Shown here: positions 11,246 through 21,566 of the stretch, piece by piece
Layout of the letters: each line of letters opens with the position of its first letter
How positions within the stretch are numbered: the stretch's first letter is position 1
Source: Plutella xylostella
Taxonomy: Eukaryota; Arthropoda; Insecta; Lepidoptera; Plutellidae
Direction of reading: 5' to 3'
Assembly: GCF_932276165.1 (NCBI RefSeq)
Contig: NC_064006.1
Location: 5,780,501 to 5,844,500 of the forward strand
DNA length: 64,000 bases
Notes under the pieces: generated by a model
What the model was told of the DNA's origin: nothing
Seen by the model: only the letters and a program-made list of their open reading frames with translations
Databases searched by the model: none
Made by a program: the position numbers and the translations under genes

Positions 11246-12393
11246 AACATTTACTTCTGTACCTTGTCAAATTGACGAACCGTCAATGTTTCCATGAATT
11301 GATAGGCAGTTTCAGATGGACAAGCTACAAAAGTGTAGGTATAATTAGCTACTTATGCAACTGAATGTGCATATACCTACATACTATAACTACTTAATAT
11401 ATAAAGAAACTTAGTTTCAAGCTTGTGTAAAAACGGTTTTAGGCAAAACGAGGCTTAGGCCACCTAAATGTTTTGGCAAAGTGATAAATTAACCAAAAAA
11501 GTTAAAGCCATACGAGGTTATGCGGAAGTTTAGGACATCAAAGTTTAGGCGAAATAAGGGGAACCCCAGCTTGCATTACCACTACAGTTTTTTTTTCGCT
11601 GTTTGACAGGTATATTCACTTAGTAACGATAATGTTCTTGAAAAACCCCTGGGGCGTGACATGTAGCAACCTGTATAAATCATAAGATTAATAAATAACT
11701 ATAACAAACACAACAGTTGTCAACCGTCTCGCAGAATAGGGCTGCAGGTTGCAATATCCGCCTCGGAGCGCGGAAGCCGATCTCCTATCTGGCTGACTGC
11801 GGCCTTATTATTTATTGTAACTTTATGTAAACACGGCTTTATATTCGCTCGTTCTTTCCTTAGCCTTGGCTTTAAAATGTGAACATTGCAATTGTATTGC
11901 TTGTTTATTGTTTCTGTTATTTATGGTGATAGAAAATAAACGGTTTTGGCAAGCTTTCTTTGTATGTAATCTTTCGGAATAATCAATCAAAAATACATAA
12001 TTATACCTACATACAAGTGGAATAAAAAAAGATAGATAGACTTCTATTTTTTAAGCTCATATGACATCAATCAAAGGAATGAAATTCAAATAAATTTCGT
12101 TTCCATTTTAACTAATGTGGGCCAATATCATAATAATTTACACTATTTCACTCTAAGAACGGAAAAAAACAAGTGGCCTCAATAAATCGCAAAGAAAGTT
12201 ATCGATAGACTTCCATTGAAATGTTTAATTTGATAACTTATAGGAAAGAGGCGATCATACAGAAATCTTTTGTTACTACTTCACAAAAGGTTCAATACCT
12301 ATCCCTCTCATTCACTGCGAATACTGCCCGACGGGGTCACTCTGGCTTACAAAAAACCTTTCCAAAACGCTACTGAGATATCCACGGCTCTTT
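11246..12393. other. Unrecognised stretch
   Basis: No domain-bearing frame or clear repeat terminus. Confidence 0.3.
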
Positions 12394-12700
12394 TTACCCG
12401 ACTGCCGAAGGAGGAGGGTAATGTTTTTCGATTGTATGTATGTATGTATGTATGTATGTTTGTCTGTTTCTTTGTTCCCTCCTGTAGCCTAAACGGCTTG
12501 ACAGATTTTGATGTATGAGGTATCGTTAGAAGCATATTGATGGCGCGATGGTTATAGGCTATGTGACGTTACATTAAAATGTCCTCTAGAAGACATAACG
12601 TGATGATCGAAAAAAATATATTTTCCAACTATGCCGTGTGGGGTATCAAATAAAAGGGCTTGATTTGCACATTACATAAATATACATATTGTAGGTATTT
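12394..12700 (+). repeat. Dispersed repeat with (TGTA)n tract
   Basis: It starts at ACCCGACTGCCGAAGGAGGA, contains (TGTA)n and CCTAAACGGCTTGACAGATT, and ends in a block with GTGGGGTATCAAATAAAAGG. The order looks like a widespread lepidopteran repeat with an internal microsatellite. The short frames within it are artefacts of the tandem tract. Confidence 0.45.
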
Positions 12701-12820
12701 AAATAACAACACCAATATTATTAAAATAAAAAAAAATAATGAACTAAAACCCAACTACTGACGTAAAATTTCATAAAATGAAAACAATAAAAAAGTTGCA
12801 AATAAAAAAATATACCTACT

Positions 12821-13064
12821 TAATTATAATCAAACAAAAAACCCGACTGCACGCTAAAAAGATGAAAACAAGTCCCAATGTTAATGGAAAGTATCGCAGG
12901 CCGGGCGGGGACCAACTTGACCGCCACACAAGGCCGTTTTCTAAGTAACATTCAGCTAAATGGTGAACCCTTTGCAGGTCCCCGCCTACGATACTTTCCA
13001 TTAACATTGGGACTTGTTTTCATCTTTTTAGCGTGCAGTCGGGTTTTTGGTTTGATTATAATTA
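12821..13064. mobile_element. Foldback MITE with ~88-bp arms
   Basis: The arms 12821-12913 and 12977-13064 are near-perfect reverse complements, with core words ACCCGACTGCACGCTAAAAA and AAAAGATGAAAACAAGTC. The spacer is about 63 bp. One arm with its adjacent block (ACTTGACCGCCACACAAGG-like) recurs at 49626-49733. Antisense open frames through the arms are mirror artefacts. Confidence 0.8.
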
Positions 13065-13344
13065 CGAGTAGGTATATATTTTTCGATGCATTAAAACAAA
13101 ACGTATTGTAACCTCGTAGTCGAGCTAGATTCAGTAATCGCAACTGATCTTTGAAATTAAGCAACACATGACATTGGTTGGGTGATTGTTTTCTGGGCGC
13201 TTCCATGCTTTGGACGGCACGTTGTGCTGTGAGACCCGTTGCTGTTTCGGCAGCAGTCGTAAAGCCTAGTCAGAGCCATTCGGGCAGCTTGAAAACATCT
13301 GATAGCCAGGTTGACCACTTACCCGACAACTCTCGCAGCACAAC

Positions 13345-13443
13345 CAACCTGCAATAGGCCAGCGTGGTGGACTAGACCTAAGCCCTTCCTGAATTGGAAG
13401 GAGATCCGTATCCCAGCAGAGGGGACGTGATGGGTTGTGATGA
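13345..13443 (+). mobile_element. LINE 3'-end fragment with GATGAT tail
   Basis: GGCCAGCGTGGTGGACTAGA, then CCTAAGCCCTTCCTGAATTG, CCCAGCAGAGGGGACGTGAT and a GATGAT tail. The form is a common 3' terminus of lepidopteran non-LTR elements; the clade is unassigned. Confidence 0.5.
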
Positions 13444-13629
13444 TAAAACGTACCGATAATATAAAAGCTCTCGTTGGTTAGTTTATCAACCTAGAATAAC
13501 CCAGCTGGGGCGAGTTCCATCCTATTGTTGCAAAATTGATATTCGTGTTACGTTTGCACGGGCGTTTTTCTGGCTATTTTTCTTTGTGAGAATAATTCAT
13601 CTCTCGAGTATTCAAACCTTGGCCAGCTA

Positions 13630-13763
13630 CCGTACCGCCACCGACACATTAGCAATCCATAAGCAGAAGCAGCGTCGCTCACCTGTTAAACATCAGTCAG
13701 ATTTGAAGTTACGTCACATTTGACAACCGGATTCTTAATTTCTAATTGTTCGGTGGTGGTAAC
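13630..13763. mobile_element. MITE, TACC(A/G)CCACCGA family
   Basis: Left end GTACCGCCACCGACACATTA, right end TTGTTCGGTGGTGGTAACGC; the terminal words are inverted. The interior matches 59884-60026 (GCAGCGTCGCTC, CAAACATCTGTCA-like, GTTACGTCA). It is a non-autonomous element. Confidence 0.6.
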
Positions 13764-13765
13764 GC

Positions 13766-15169
13766 CACTGGAAACAAATTGATGACACTTCAAGCCTTGA
13801 TCATGTGACTCCTCCAACTTCCTCCATATCCATAGCTACAAAGCACAGTAGGTACATCTCTGTGAAAAGCACCCTAAGTCAATGCACTTACGCCACCACA
13901 AAGGAGGCAGCTTCAAGGTTCCAGCTCGTATATTGGCTCAATCTCGCTACAAATGTTTGCGCGGGAGGAAATAAATTATTTCGCTATCACCTCGACCGCC
14001 GTGGCCACATTTAGTCGTGGTTGTGGCTTCTATTGCGCGACACACAACCACCGCCCGCAAATATGCCGGTTTGCGCTTTCTGTTCTAGGAACAAACTGAA
14101 ATGAAACGAGTAATGACGAGGACGTTAAAATTTTACATATAATAAACAAATTAATTAACGTGGTGAGCCAGCAAATCACATCTTAATTCTAGATTGTGAA
14201 GTCATTAAAAAACGGCGATACGGCTCACTTCTCATGTGAGTACAAATGTACAGCGAAATCCGGGTGCCTTGCTTGCCTTTCGGGGATTTCAGTCTTGAGC
14301 ATATATTAATATGTACTTATGTGTAAATGACTAGTATGACTACTCATTAATAGTAAACCATCAATTACTACGCTGAATTACCTGAGATATAACGCAATTA
14401 AACCATACAGAAATGCCTAATGTGATAACATTAATTTTGATGACAAATTAAACGCTACGGTTGCATTTCGACTTCAATGTAATAATTTATTACAATTTTA
14501 GTATCGGCCAAACCTAATTGCACATTGGCGCGTGAAGCTAAATTAAATATAATGTAGTAAATTATTATCAAAATCCAAAATATTGTACGTAATTCGAAGG
14601 TATTTTTTTTGTAAATGAAGGTGTTAAAGCTTTTACAATATCAAACAATGAATTACTTACATCATGAACAATTTAACAGCCTGTTGTAAGATATGTGGGG
14701 AAATTATATTTCCGAGTTTGAAATACAATTCAAAGGTTTTTCCTTTTTTTACACTGAATCTTTTAAAATGCACTAAGTAGGTAGTCTCTATAAGTACCCT
14801 CGCTCTGTCGATTCATGCATAAACATTAAACCACGGGGGAGGATAGCAATCTATCTTCAGGTTGGGACTGCAATCAAGGTTTTCAGTTTTCATATAATGG
14901 CACCAAAATATACAAGACCTGGCTGCGTTCCAAGCTCTCCTACGTTTATATCAATTTGAGTGATTTTATCGGCCATTTTGCCGAATAAGGAAAACGAGGG
15001 AAACAAAATAAAGATGTTATCATAGAATTCTCGCTAAGGGTTTTACACTCACATAGTAAATGTTATCTGTTTACATTACAATTGTGGGTAGGTTACACTG
15101 GTGGCAAGGCTTTCTTGCGTGCAATAATGACAAGCAAAAGCTAGTTTTTCCTAAATTATTCTAGTCTAG
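13766..15169. other. Unrecognised stretch
   Basis: No supported gene; AT-rich with no clear repeat ends. Confidence 0.3.
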
Positions 15170-15263
15170 GTCTAGACCATTGGTACTCAACCTTTTTTAT
15201 ATAAGGGCCACAAACACGTTCAAGTCATGCTGTCGCGGGCCGCAAGCAATTTTTTGTGAACTA

Positions 15264-16550
15264 TTAGGTCCTTACATATGAAATTGGCGTTTTGTCGTAC
15301 TGGCCACTTTGATCTCAAATATTACCTTTATGGTTAGGAATTCCAAATTCAAATTCATACAGCTATTTACTCATGCATTTGTGTTTCAAACCCCTTAATT
15401 CATTTGTTTTTTCTTCTTTTGTTTTTTTCTTTGTGTCACTCTGTTTACAAAATGGAAAACTTGAAATATCGCGTTATTTACGAGTATGAGTTCCACCGTG
15501 GCACCAGTGCTGCAGAAACGGCTCGAAGGATTAATGATGTGTATGGTGACGGTGTCGCAAAAGAAAACACAGTGCGTTTTTGGTGCCAACGTTTTCGTTC
15601 TGGAAATTTCGACCTGCAGAACAAGCATCGTGGACGGCCGGAGACCAAAGTTGATAATGAAGAATTGAAGGCTATTGTGGAAGCGGATCCATCGCAAACC
15701 ACGTCCGAGTTAGCTGCAGGCTCCGGTGTTAGTGATAAAACTATTCTAATCCACCTGAAGCAAATTGGGAAGGTGAAAAAGCTTGAAAGGTGGGTACCTC
15801 ATGAATTGAGTGAAGCAAACCGACAAACGCGCGTCGACTGCTGCGTTACGTTACTCAACCGGCACAATAATGAAGGAATTTTAAATCGAATGATTACCTG
15901 TGATGAAAGGTGGATCCTCTACGATAATCGGAAGCGCTCATCGCAATGGCTGAACCCTGGCGAACCAGCCAAATCCTGCCCTAAGCGAAAATTGACTAAA
16001 AAAAAGTTGCTTGTAAGTGTTTGGTGGACTAGTGCCGGTGTCGTTCACTACAGCTTTCTTAAATCTGGCCAGACGATTACGGCAGATATCTATTGTCAGC
16101 AACTGCAAACCATGATGGAAAAGCTAGCTGCTAAACAACCGAGGCTGGTCAATCGCTCTAGGCCACTGCTGCTTCAGGACAACGCTAGACCACACACTGC
16201 ACAACAGACGGCTACCAAATTAGAGGAGCTTCAATTAGAATGTCTTAGACATCCACCGTACTCTCCGGACCTTGCTCCAACAGATTACCATTTTTTTCGC
16301 AATTTGGATAACTACTTGCAAGGAAAAAAATTCAACTCCGATGGGGCAGTCCAAACCGCCTTCAAAGATTTTATTGATTCCCGCCCGAATGGTTTTTTTA
16401 GTAAGGGGATCAATGAACTACCTATGAGATGGCAAAAGTGCATACATAGCAATGGTACATACTTTGATTAATTTAATATATTTCATTTAAAAAAAAAACG
16501 ACTTTATGTTCCTCCTATAGAAAACGCCAATTTCATATGTAAGGACCTAA
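15264..16550 (+). mobile_element. Complete mariner element
   Basis: The element is 1287 bp long. Its 30-bp terminal inverted repeats (15264-15293, starting TTAGGTCCTTACATATGAAA, and 16521-16550) are exact reverse complements, and TA duplications flank it (15262-15263 and 16551-16552). The transposase frame is uninterrupted. It is inserted inside the hAT-like shell. Perfect ends and an intact gene suggest recent mobility. A second, broken copy is at 62698-63479. Confidence 0.95.
15452..16471 (+). CDS. Mariner transposase (DD34D), apparently intact
   Basis: This 339-residue protein is a mariner transposase, which cuts and pastes its own element at TA sites. An N-terminal helix-turn-helix region (about residues 1-110, with ETARRINDVYG and SDKTILIHLKQIGK) should bind the inverted repeats. 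The catalytic triad is visible: D151 (TCDERW), D243 (LLQDNARPH) and D278 (SPDLAPTDYHFF), with 34 residues between the last two, which defines mariner. WVPHEL and YSPDL motifs are conserved, and the protein ends in a typical WQKC...GTYFD. I chose the Met at 15452 because it matches the usual start and length near 340; an upstream in-frame Met at 15404 adds 16 hydrophobic residues. The sequence resembles the cecropia group, which includes human Hsmar1 (recalled). Whether it is active is untested. Confidence 0.95.
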   Translation: MENLKYRVIYEYEFHRGTSAAETARRINDVYGDGVAKENTVRFWCQRFRSGNFDLQNKHRGRPETKVDNEELKAIVEADPSQTTSELAAGSGVSDKTILIHLKQIGKVKKLERWVPHELSEANRQTRVDCCVTLLNRHNNEGILNRMITCDERWILYDNRKRSSQWLNPGEPAKSCPKRKLTKKKLLVSVWWTSAGVVHYSFLKSGQTITADIYCQQLQTMMEKLAAKQPRLVNRSRPLLLQDNARPHTAQQTATKLEELQLECLRHPPYSPDLAPTDYHFFRNLDNYLQGKKFNSDGAVQTAFKDFIDSRPNGFFSKGINELPMRWQKCIHSNGTYFD

Positions 16551-16581
16551 TATTATAAAGCGATGTATACTAATATAAAAT

Positions 16582-17172
16582 AAAAAACCGGCCAAGTGCG
16601 AGTCGGGCTCGCGCACAAAGGGTTCCGTAGTAAGCACAATAACTTAACCAAAATTACAGTTAAATCAACCTATCTCAAAAACTATAAGAGATACTTTGAT
16701 CAAACCAAAAATCGTTGAAAGAGTTAATTAGCATGCATCACCTCTATTTTTTTTAGAATTTTATACCCCGTAGTTATAAAAATAGAGGGGGGGGGGCATA
16801 CTTTTTACGACTTTGAGAGCTGATATCTCAAAAACCGTTCACTTTAAGAAAAATGTTTTTTAGAAAACTTTATATCATTTTAAAAGACCTTTCCATTGAT
16901 ACCCCACACGGGTATGTACATCGAAAAAAAAAATTTCATCCCTCAGTTACATGTATGGGGGGCTCCACCCCCAATTCTTTTTTTTACTATTTAGTGTCAT
17001 ATTTTTGTAGCGGTTCATACAACACATATTCCCATCAAATTTCATCACTGTAGTACTTATAGTTTCCGAGTAAATCGGCTGTGACAGACGGACAGACGGA
17101 CAGACGGACAGACGGACATGACGAAACTATAAGGGTTCCGTTTTTGCCATTTTGGCTACGGAACCCTAAAAA
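16582..17172 (+). repeat. Dispersed 0.6-kb repeat, copy 2
   Basis: Same ends as 2746-3410. After GGGTTCCGTAG it jumps to TAAGCACAATAACTTAACC, so about 100 bp present in copy 1 is missing. It abuts copy 3 with shared CCTAAAAACCGG, forming a head-to-tail pair. A short frame at 16853-17053 is present in copies 2 and 3 but ends early in copy 1, so it is probably not a gene. Confidence 0.75.
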
Positions 17173-17746
17173 CCGGCCAAGTGCGAGTCGGGCTCGCGCA
17201 CAAAGGGTTCCGTAGCAGCAAATATAATATTACAGTTAAATCAACCTATCTCAAAAACTATAAGAGATACTTTGATCAAACCAAAAATCGTTGAAAGAGT
17301 TTATTAGCATGCATCACCTCTATTTTTTTTAGAATTTTATACCCCGTAGTTATAAAAATAGAGGGGGGGGGACATACTTTTTACGACTTTGAGAGCTGAT
17401 ATCTCAAAAACCGTTCACTTTAAGAAAAATGTTTTTTAGAAAACTTTATATCATTTTAAAAGACCTTTCCATTGATACCCCACACGGGTATGTACATCGA
17501 AAAAAAAAATTTCATCCCTCAGTTACATGTATGGGGGGCCCCACCCCCAATTCTTTTTTTTACTATTTAGTGTCATATTTTTGTAGCGGTTCATACAACA
17601 CATATTCCCATCAAATTTCATCACTGTAGTACTTATAGTTTCCGAGTAAATCGGCTGTGACAGACGGACAGACGGACAGACGGACAGACGGACATGACGA
17701 AACTATAAGGGTTCCGTTTTTGCCATTTTGGCTACGGAACCCTAAA
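17173..17746 (+). repeat. Dispersed 0.6-kb repeat, copy 3
   Basis: Direct tandem neighbour of copy 2, but with a different internal deletion: after AGCAGCAAATATAAT it jumps to ATTACAGTTAAATCAACC. The two tandem units therefore are not a simple duplication of one another. The remaining body is almost identical, including the (GACG/GACA)n tract and the terminal hairpin. Confidence 0.75.
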
Positions 17747-17791
17747 AAACACATGCATATACTATTAGACCAATAAAACAAAAAAATATTA

Positions 17792-17930
17792 TTATTCATC
17801 CAAATTTATATATCTATCACCTTCAATGTATGCTCCTTCAGGAACGATACACATACGCCAATGAATTATCCAATCATCACAACATTTTTAAACGCTTTTT
17901 GCAGAGTTGTGTTTAGTACTCGCGGCGAAT
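17792..17930 (-). pseudogene. Mariner-like transposase C-terminal fragment, left arm of a foldback
   Basis: On the minus strand the frame ending at the stop 17792-17794 reads DDWIIHWRMCIVPEGAYIEG, then DRYINLDE. The W-x-x-C-x-x-x-x-G-x-Y-x-E-G pattern is that of mariner/Tc1-family C-termini (family knowledge; identity inferred). A stop interrupts it upstream. It is mirrored at 18303-18434 in the opposite orientation, so the pair forms an inverted repeat around a ~370-bp loop. Confidence 0.5.
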
Positions 17931-18302
17931 TTTCCTTTTTGTTTTCTATCGATTGTTATTTAAAGTCATGTTGACTGTTTTCTTTGACTATTGTGGTGTT
18001 GTGCACTCGGAATTCTTGTCAGAAAGTCAAACGGTAGGAAAATAGTATTATTTGCGGGTTATGTAAAATTTAAAAAACGAAGAAGGCCAGATTTGTGGAA
18101 AAAAACCAAGAAAGATTTTGCACCACAATATCGCACCTTTCGCACAATTGTGAATGAATTTTTCAACACATACCATCGAGCATCCACCATATTATTAAAC
18201 AGATATGGCTGCAGCTCACGGCTATAGCTTCTTTTTTTCCTAAACACAAAATACCACTTCGAGGCACTGTTTTCAATCGATAGAAGACAATAAGGAAAAA
18301 TC

Positions 18303-18434
18303 CCCGCGAGTACTAAACACAACTCTGAAAACAGCGTTTAAAAAAATGTTGTGATGATTGGATAATTCGTTGGCGTATGGGTATCGTTTCTTAAGGAGCA
18401 AACTTTGAAGGTGATTAAATAAATTTGGATGTAT
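18303..18434 (+). pseudogene. Mariner-like transposase C-terminal fragment, right arm of a foldback
   Basis: The plus-strand sequence is the imperfect reverse complement of 17792-17930: GAGTACTAAACACAACTCTG, GATGATTGGATAATTCGTTG and GGCGTATGGGTATCGTTTCT. Translation gives DDWIIRWRMGIVS followed by a stop, then NFEGD, so it is more decayed than the left arm. Confidence 0.5.
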
Positions 18435-18590
18435 AACAATATTTTTTTGTTTTTTATATGGATATAATCCCGATACTTTTTACATAGAATGTTATTATCT
18501 ATTATCTCTCATGGCACGCGGGCCACTGATAAAGGCCCGGCGGGCCACATGCGGCCCGCGGGCCGCAGTTTGAGTATAGCTGGTCTAGAC

Positions 18591-19380
18591 CAATGGATTT
18601 GGGCCAGAATATATGGCATGTGTATATGCTATGTGTTATAATATTTTTGTAGAAGACTTCACAATATTTTCGTGACTAAGGTATTTATGGCGCTCTTTCC
18701 AGTGAACGAGTTCTGCATCGCTTGGGAAATTAAAGTTAGTGCAGCGAATTAATGTAACATTGTACGAAACTACACAAATTTCAGCTAAATAATGTAAAAT
18801 TTTGAGCTGTGTTCTAACCAACCAAAAAAGAGGTGGTATCTCTTGAACTGTGCATTGTGTTTTGGTCTTAAGTAATTTAGGACCGTTTTTTTTCAAAGCA
18901 ACGTTTTTATTATTCGATAAAATATATTTACCAAATATTGGTGAGTGTCAATAATTTACTAATGGAATGAATTTTTATTTCTCTTTACCGCACCAGTGTT
19001 GCAGACTAGAGCTGAAGGAGGGTTTGTCACCGTGGTGACAGGATTAGCCAGTGAGATGCGCTATATAATGTTAATTTTTTTATAATGTTAGTACTATACA
19101 TACATACTTAGGTACCTATGAATATTATAAATAAATCGATGATCGAAACGTTGTATACTAAAAATCCATTTCTTCGCTGCACTCTCTAGAGTTTTAGGTT
19201 TGCCCGCATTGCAACAGTTTTGTCTGATAAAAAGTATATAAAACTGAATAAAATACAAAATAGTGCAGAGTCTATGCGGTCCCGGAGGTACGACCCGTCT
19301 TGGTTTTAGCGACTACGTTATAAATAACTGATGTTTCTTAAAAAAAATCTGTATTGGACGTTATTTATAATATTATTATC
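18591..19380. other. Unrecognised stretch
   Basis: No recognisable domain; a minus-strand 86-codon frame at 18636-18896 has no motif I know. Confidence 0.3.
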
Positions 19381-19536
19381 CACTCACGAGCAATGAAAAA
19401 GTTCCAGCGACATACCTTGAAGTTCAATACAAAAAGTTACATGAAGTACATCTGTGCATCACAACATAACCCACTTAAAAATTGGGTCAATTTGGTATCC
19501 ACATTGTAAATGGAACTTTTAAATTGCTCGTGAGTG
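19381..19536. mobile_element. MITE with 26-bp inverted repeats, family GAGCAATGAAAAAGTT
   Basis: Left end CACTCACGAGCAATGAAAAA with GTTCCA; right end TGGAACTTTTAAATTGCTCG with TGAGTG; the two are reverse complements with one or two mismatches. A second, longer copy with GCGAGCAATGAAAAAGTTTC and AACTTTTTCATTGCTCGCGA is at about 41511-41756. There is no coding capacity. Confidence 0.7.
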
Positions 19537-19849
19537 CATTTAAATATAAAAAAATGCTTATTACAGTTTTATTTGTGCCAATACAAAAATTATATATCAA
19601 TTACAGCCACGATGAAAGCAGAAGCGCGAGTTTAATTCAATATTAACGATTTATTGAATAAGTTAAATGTCTCAGTGTCCTTTGTCGAAACTTTGTTGTG
19701 TACCGGCGCGGCACGAGTTAGCAATGGGGCTAATATTGCCGCTTTATCCACACTGAAATCATTTCCTCTATCAATTCATTTAAACCCAATTGTGACATTA
19801 TTTAAATCGGTATCAGTACCGACTTCTTTGGGTAATGGCCAAAGTAGAG

Positions 19850-19945
19850 AGGAAAAGGCTCATGGCGATGGCGTCGCAACGTTAGAGAATGGACGGGAGT
19901 GGCCAGCGTAGAACAGCTGTTGTGCTTAGCGAAGAACAGAGATTT
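19850..19945 (+). mobile_element. LINE 3'-end fragment
   Basis: GAGTGGCCAGCGTAGAACAG followed by CTGTTGTGCTTAGCGAAGAA matches the fragment at 8709-8818. Confidence 0.45.
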
Positions 19946-20887
19946 TAGAGATATTTTTATTCGTGAAAAATTGTTCGGAATGAAGATTTCTATAACCTAC
20001 TTTCGGATGTGCTTCTTCGAAAGACTCACCTATACACATATTTATTAAAGAAATGTGTAAAATTTCGCCACAGACAATACTGAAAGAGAAAACCATTTCA
20101 GTGTGGATATAACAGCCAGATTAGCGCCGCAGCTTAATCTTCGACTCGGATTCCATTGTGAGCTGAAACTTGAGACGCCGAGTCCCAACTTGATATTCGT
20201 CAAGTAATTGTGAAGGAGCTACACTGTTTCTGCTACCCCGGTACCCGGTGCAGCGTAAGGGACCATTCATACTAGGTAGCCTTAGATTAAAGATACTTAT
20301 ACAAACAAGATGGAGTGTCAGTGCAAAAGAAACGTCTCGACAAACAACACCCCAATTCGGAAGAATTGTCAGCGGAAGCTGAGATTCTTCTTATTTTGAA
20401 TTGGTTAGGTTAGAAGATCTGTGACTCCATTCATACAATTTTGCATTGCTTTTGTTCGTAATTATTAATCTAAGTTAATGTTACATACGTAGGTATTATA
20501 GTGTAATCGGATACAATGTGTGAATAAATCACAACACTTTAAAATTAGTAGAATAAAAGTTGTTTAGAATTAACCCTAACCCTAACTCATCCTTTCTTAA
20601 CAGCTTGTATATTTTGTATATGCTTGGTAAGTGATCGCCCAAAGTATCACGTAATTAAAAAGAACGTTGGTGGCTATTCATAATTACGACATATTCTCTC
20701 TTTCAGAAATTCAATTCATTGATAATGCCAAAATTATAACAGGGGGATCTAATTTCGCACACAAAACGGGAAGATTTAGAGGTTAAGTACGGTTGATAAC
20801 CACTTCACTTTAATCTGTAATTGGGCTGGCTTCCTTTCATAGAACACGCTTCACAATTTCCGAAAGCTTTTCGACTTCATTTCATAA

Positions 20888-21301
20888 AGCCGCCTACAGA
20901 CCGGCCAAACGAACGCCAACGAACGGGTTTCGTTGACCTTCGTTGGTACAATAAAAAAAAAAAAACACGCACTCACGCCTTGTACTAATGTACTCCCTTG
21001 CGGGGTAGGCAGAGGTGCATTGCTGCACCCACTTTTCGCCAGAGTGTATGTTAGTCCCAATGTAATAGGGGGCGGGCCTATTGCCATTTTACGGGCACAT
21101 CCAAGACCCGAGAACAAATATCTGTGTTTAAACAAATATCTGCCCCAGCCGGGAATCGAACCCGGGACCATCGGCTCAGTAGTCAGGGTCACTAACCACT
21201 ACGCCATTCGGTCGTTGCTACAATCTGCCCTGTATTATGTACGATAAATATCCATCGTTGGGCGTTCGTTGGGCGTTCGTTGGCCCGGTCTGTACGCAGC
21301 T
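20888..21301. mobile_element. PIF/Harbinger-type MITE interrupted by a SINE
   Basis: Ends AGCCGCCTACAGACCGGCCA and CCCGGTCTGTACGCAGCT are inverted, and TAA flanks both (20885-20887 and 21302-21304). The uninterrupted form is at 54079-54219 (141 bp, flanked by TTA). A 3-bp TWA duplication is the mark of PIF/Harbinger elements; the assignment is inference. A SINE sits at 20946-21211. Confidence 0.75.
20946..21211 (-). mobile_element. tRNA-derived SINE
   Basis: Read on the minus strand it begins with a tRNA-like head: an A-box-like TGGCGTAGTGGTTAGTGACC and a B box GGTTCGATTCCC, the internal RNA polymerase III promoter. A ~190-bp unique body and a T-rich/A-rich 3' tail follow. TCGTTG is duplicated at 20940-20945 and 21212-21217. 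The paralogous site near 40080 is empty (CTTCGTTGCTACAATCTGCC), which proves the boundaries. This is not a functional tRNA gene. Confidence 0.85.
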
Positions 21302-21566
21302 TAAGGTAATTTATCGAGCTACCTACCCATCGTAAAATCTGGAGACATGAATGAAACATTCTTATACAGTATGATGCAAAAGCCTGGCAGGCCCACCGAT
21401 CATATAATAATATAAAGGGGGTTCACAGTTCGCCGGACAAAGCAACTAATGTTCCACGACGTTGGAAAATTTGTGAAAAAAGTACTACATCAAACTATAA
21501 AGTCCTGACACCAAAGAGTGCGATTTTGCTAAGACTTTTTATGACAATCAGTTATTTTGCTTACAA

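Larger units (their letters stand above)
15178..18582. mobile_element. hAT-like non-autonomous shell holding nested elements
   Basis: An 8-bp duplication GTCTAGAC lies at 15170-15177 and 18583-18590. The ends are inverted: the left begins CATTGGTACTCAACC, the right ends GAGTATAGCTG, and both are followed inward by GGGCC-rich blocks (GCGGGCCGC at both sides). An 8-bp duplication and CA-starting ends with a TACTCAA word fit the hAT superfamily. No hAT transposase is present; the interior is filled by a mariner, two tandem repeats and a foldback. The duplication itself is palindromic. Confidence 0.7.
20030..21564 (+). repeat. Tandem segmental duplication, unit 1
   Basis: From about 20030 this sequence matches, in the same order and orientation, 22716-22799, then 35777-36137, then 39621-40646. 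It includes GATATAACAGCCAGATTAGC, CGGTACCCGGT-rich blocks and AGTGATCGCCCAAAGTATCA. Unit 1 lacks element A, the DNA transposon and the Helitron-like insertion found in unit 2, but carries a SINE that unit 2 lacks. It acts as an empty-site reference for those insertions. Confidence 0.85.

Noticed and set aside
12270..12535. Short proteins with YVCMYVCM runs
   Set aside because: They translate a TGTA microsatellite.
16853..17629. Conserved 66-codon protein in two repeat copies
   Set aside because: The copies are too similar to show selection, and the frame ends earlier in copy 1.
20570..20592. Telomere-like CCCTAA repeat
   Set aside because: Only two or three units, and the insect telomere repeat is normally TTAGG.
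21140..21211. tRNA gene on the minus strand
   Set aside because: A and B boxes are present, but the sequence continues into a SINE body and tail with target duplications, and it is absent from the paralogous site.
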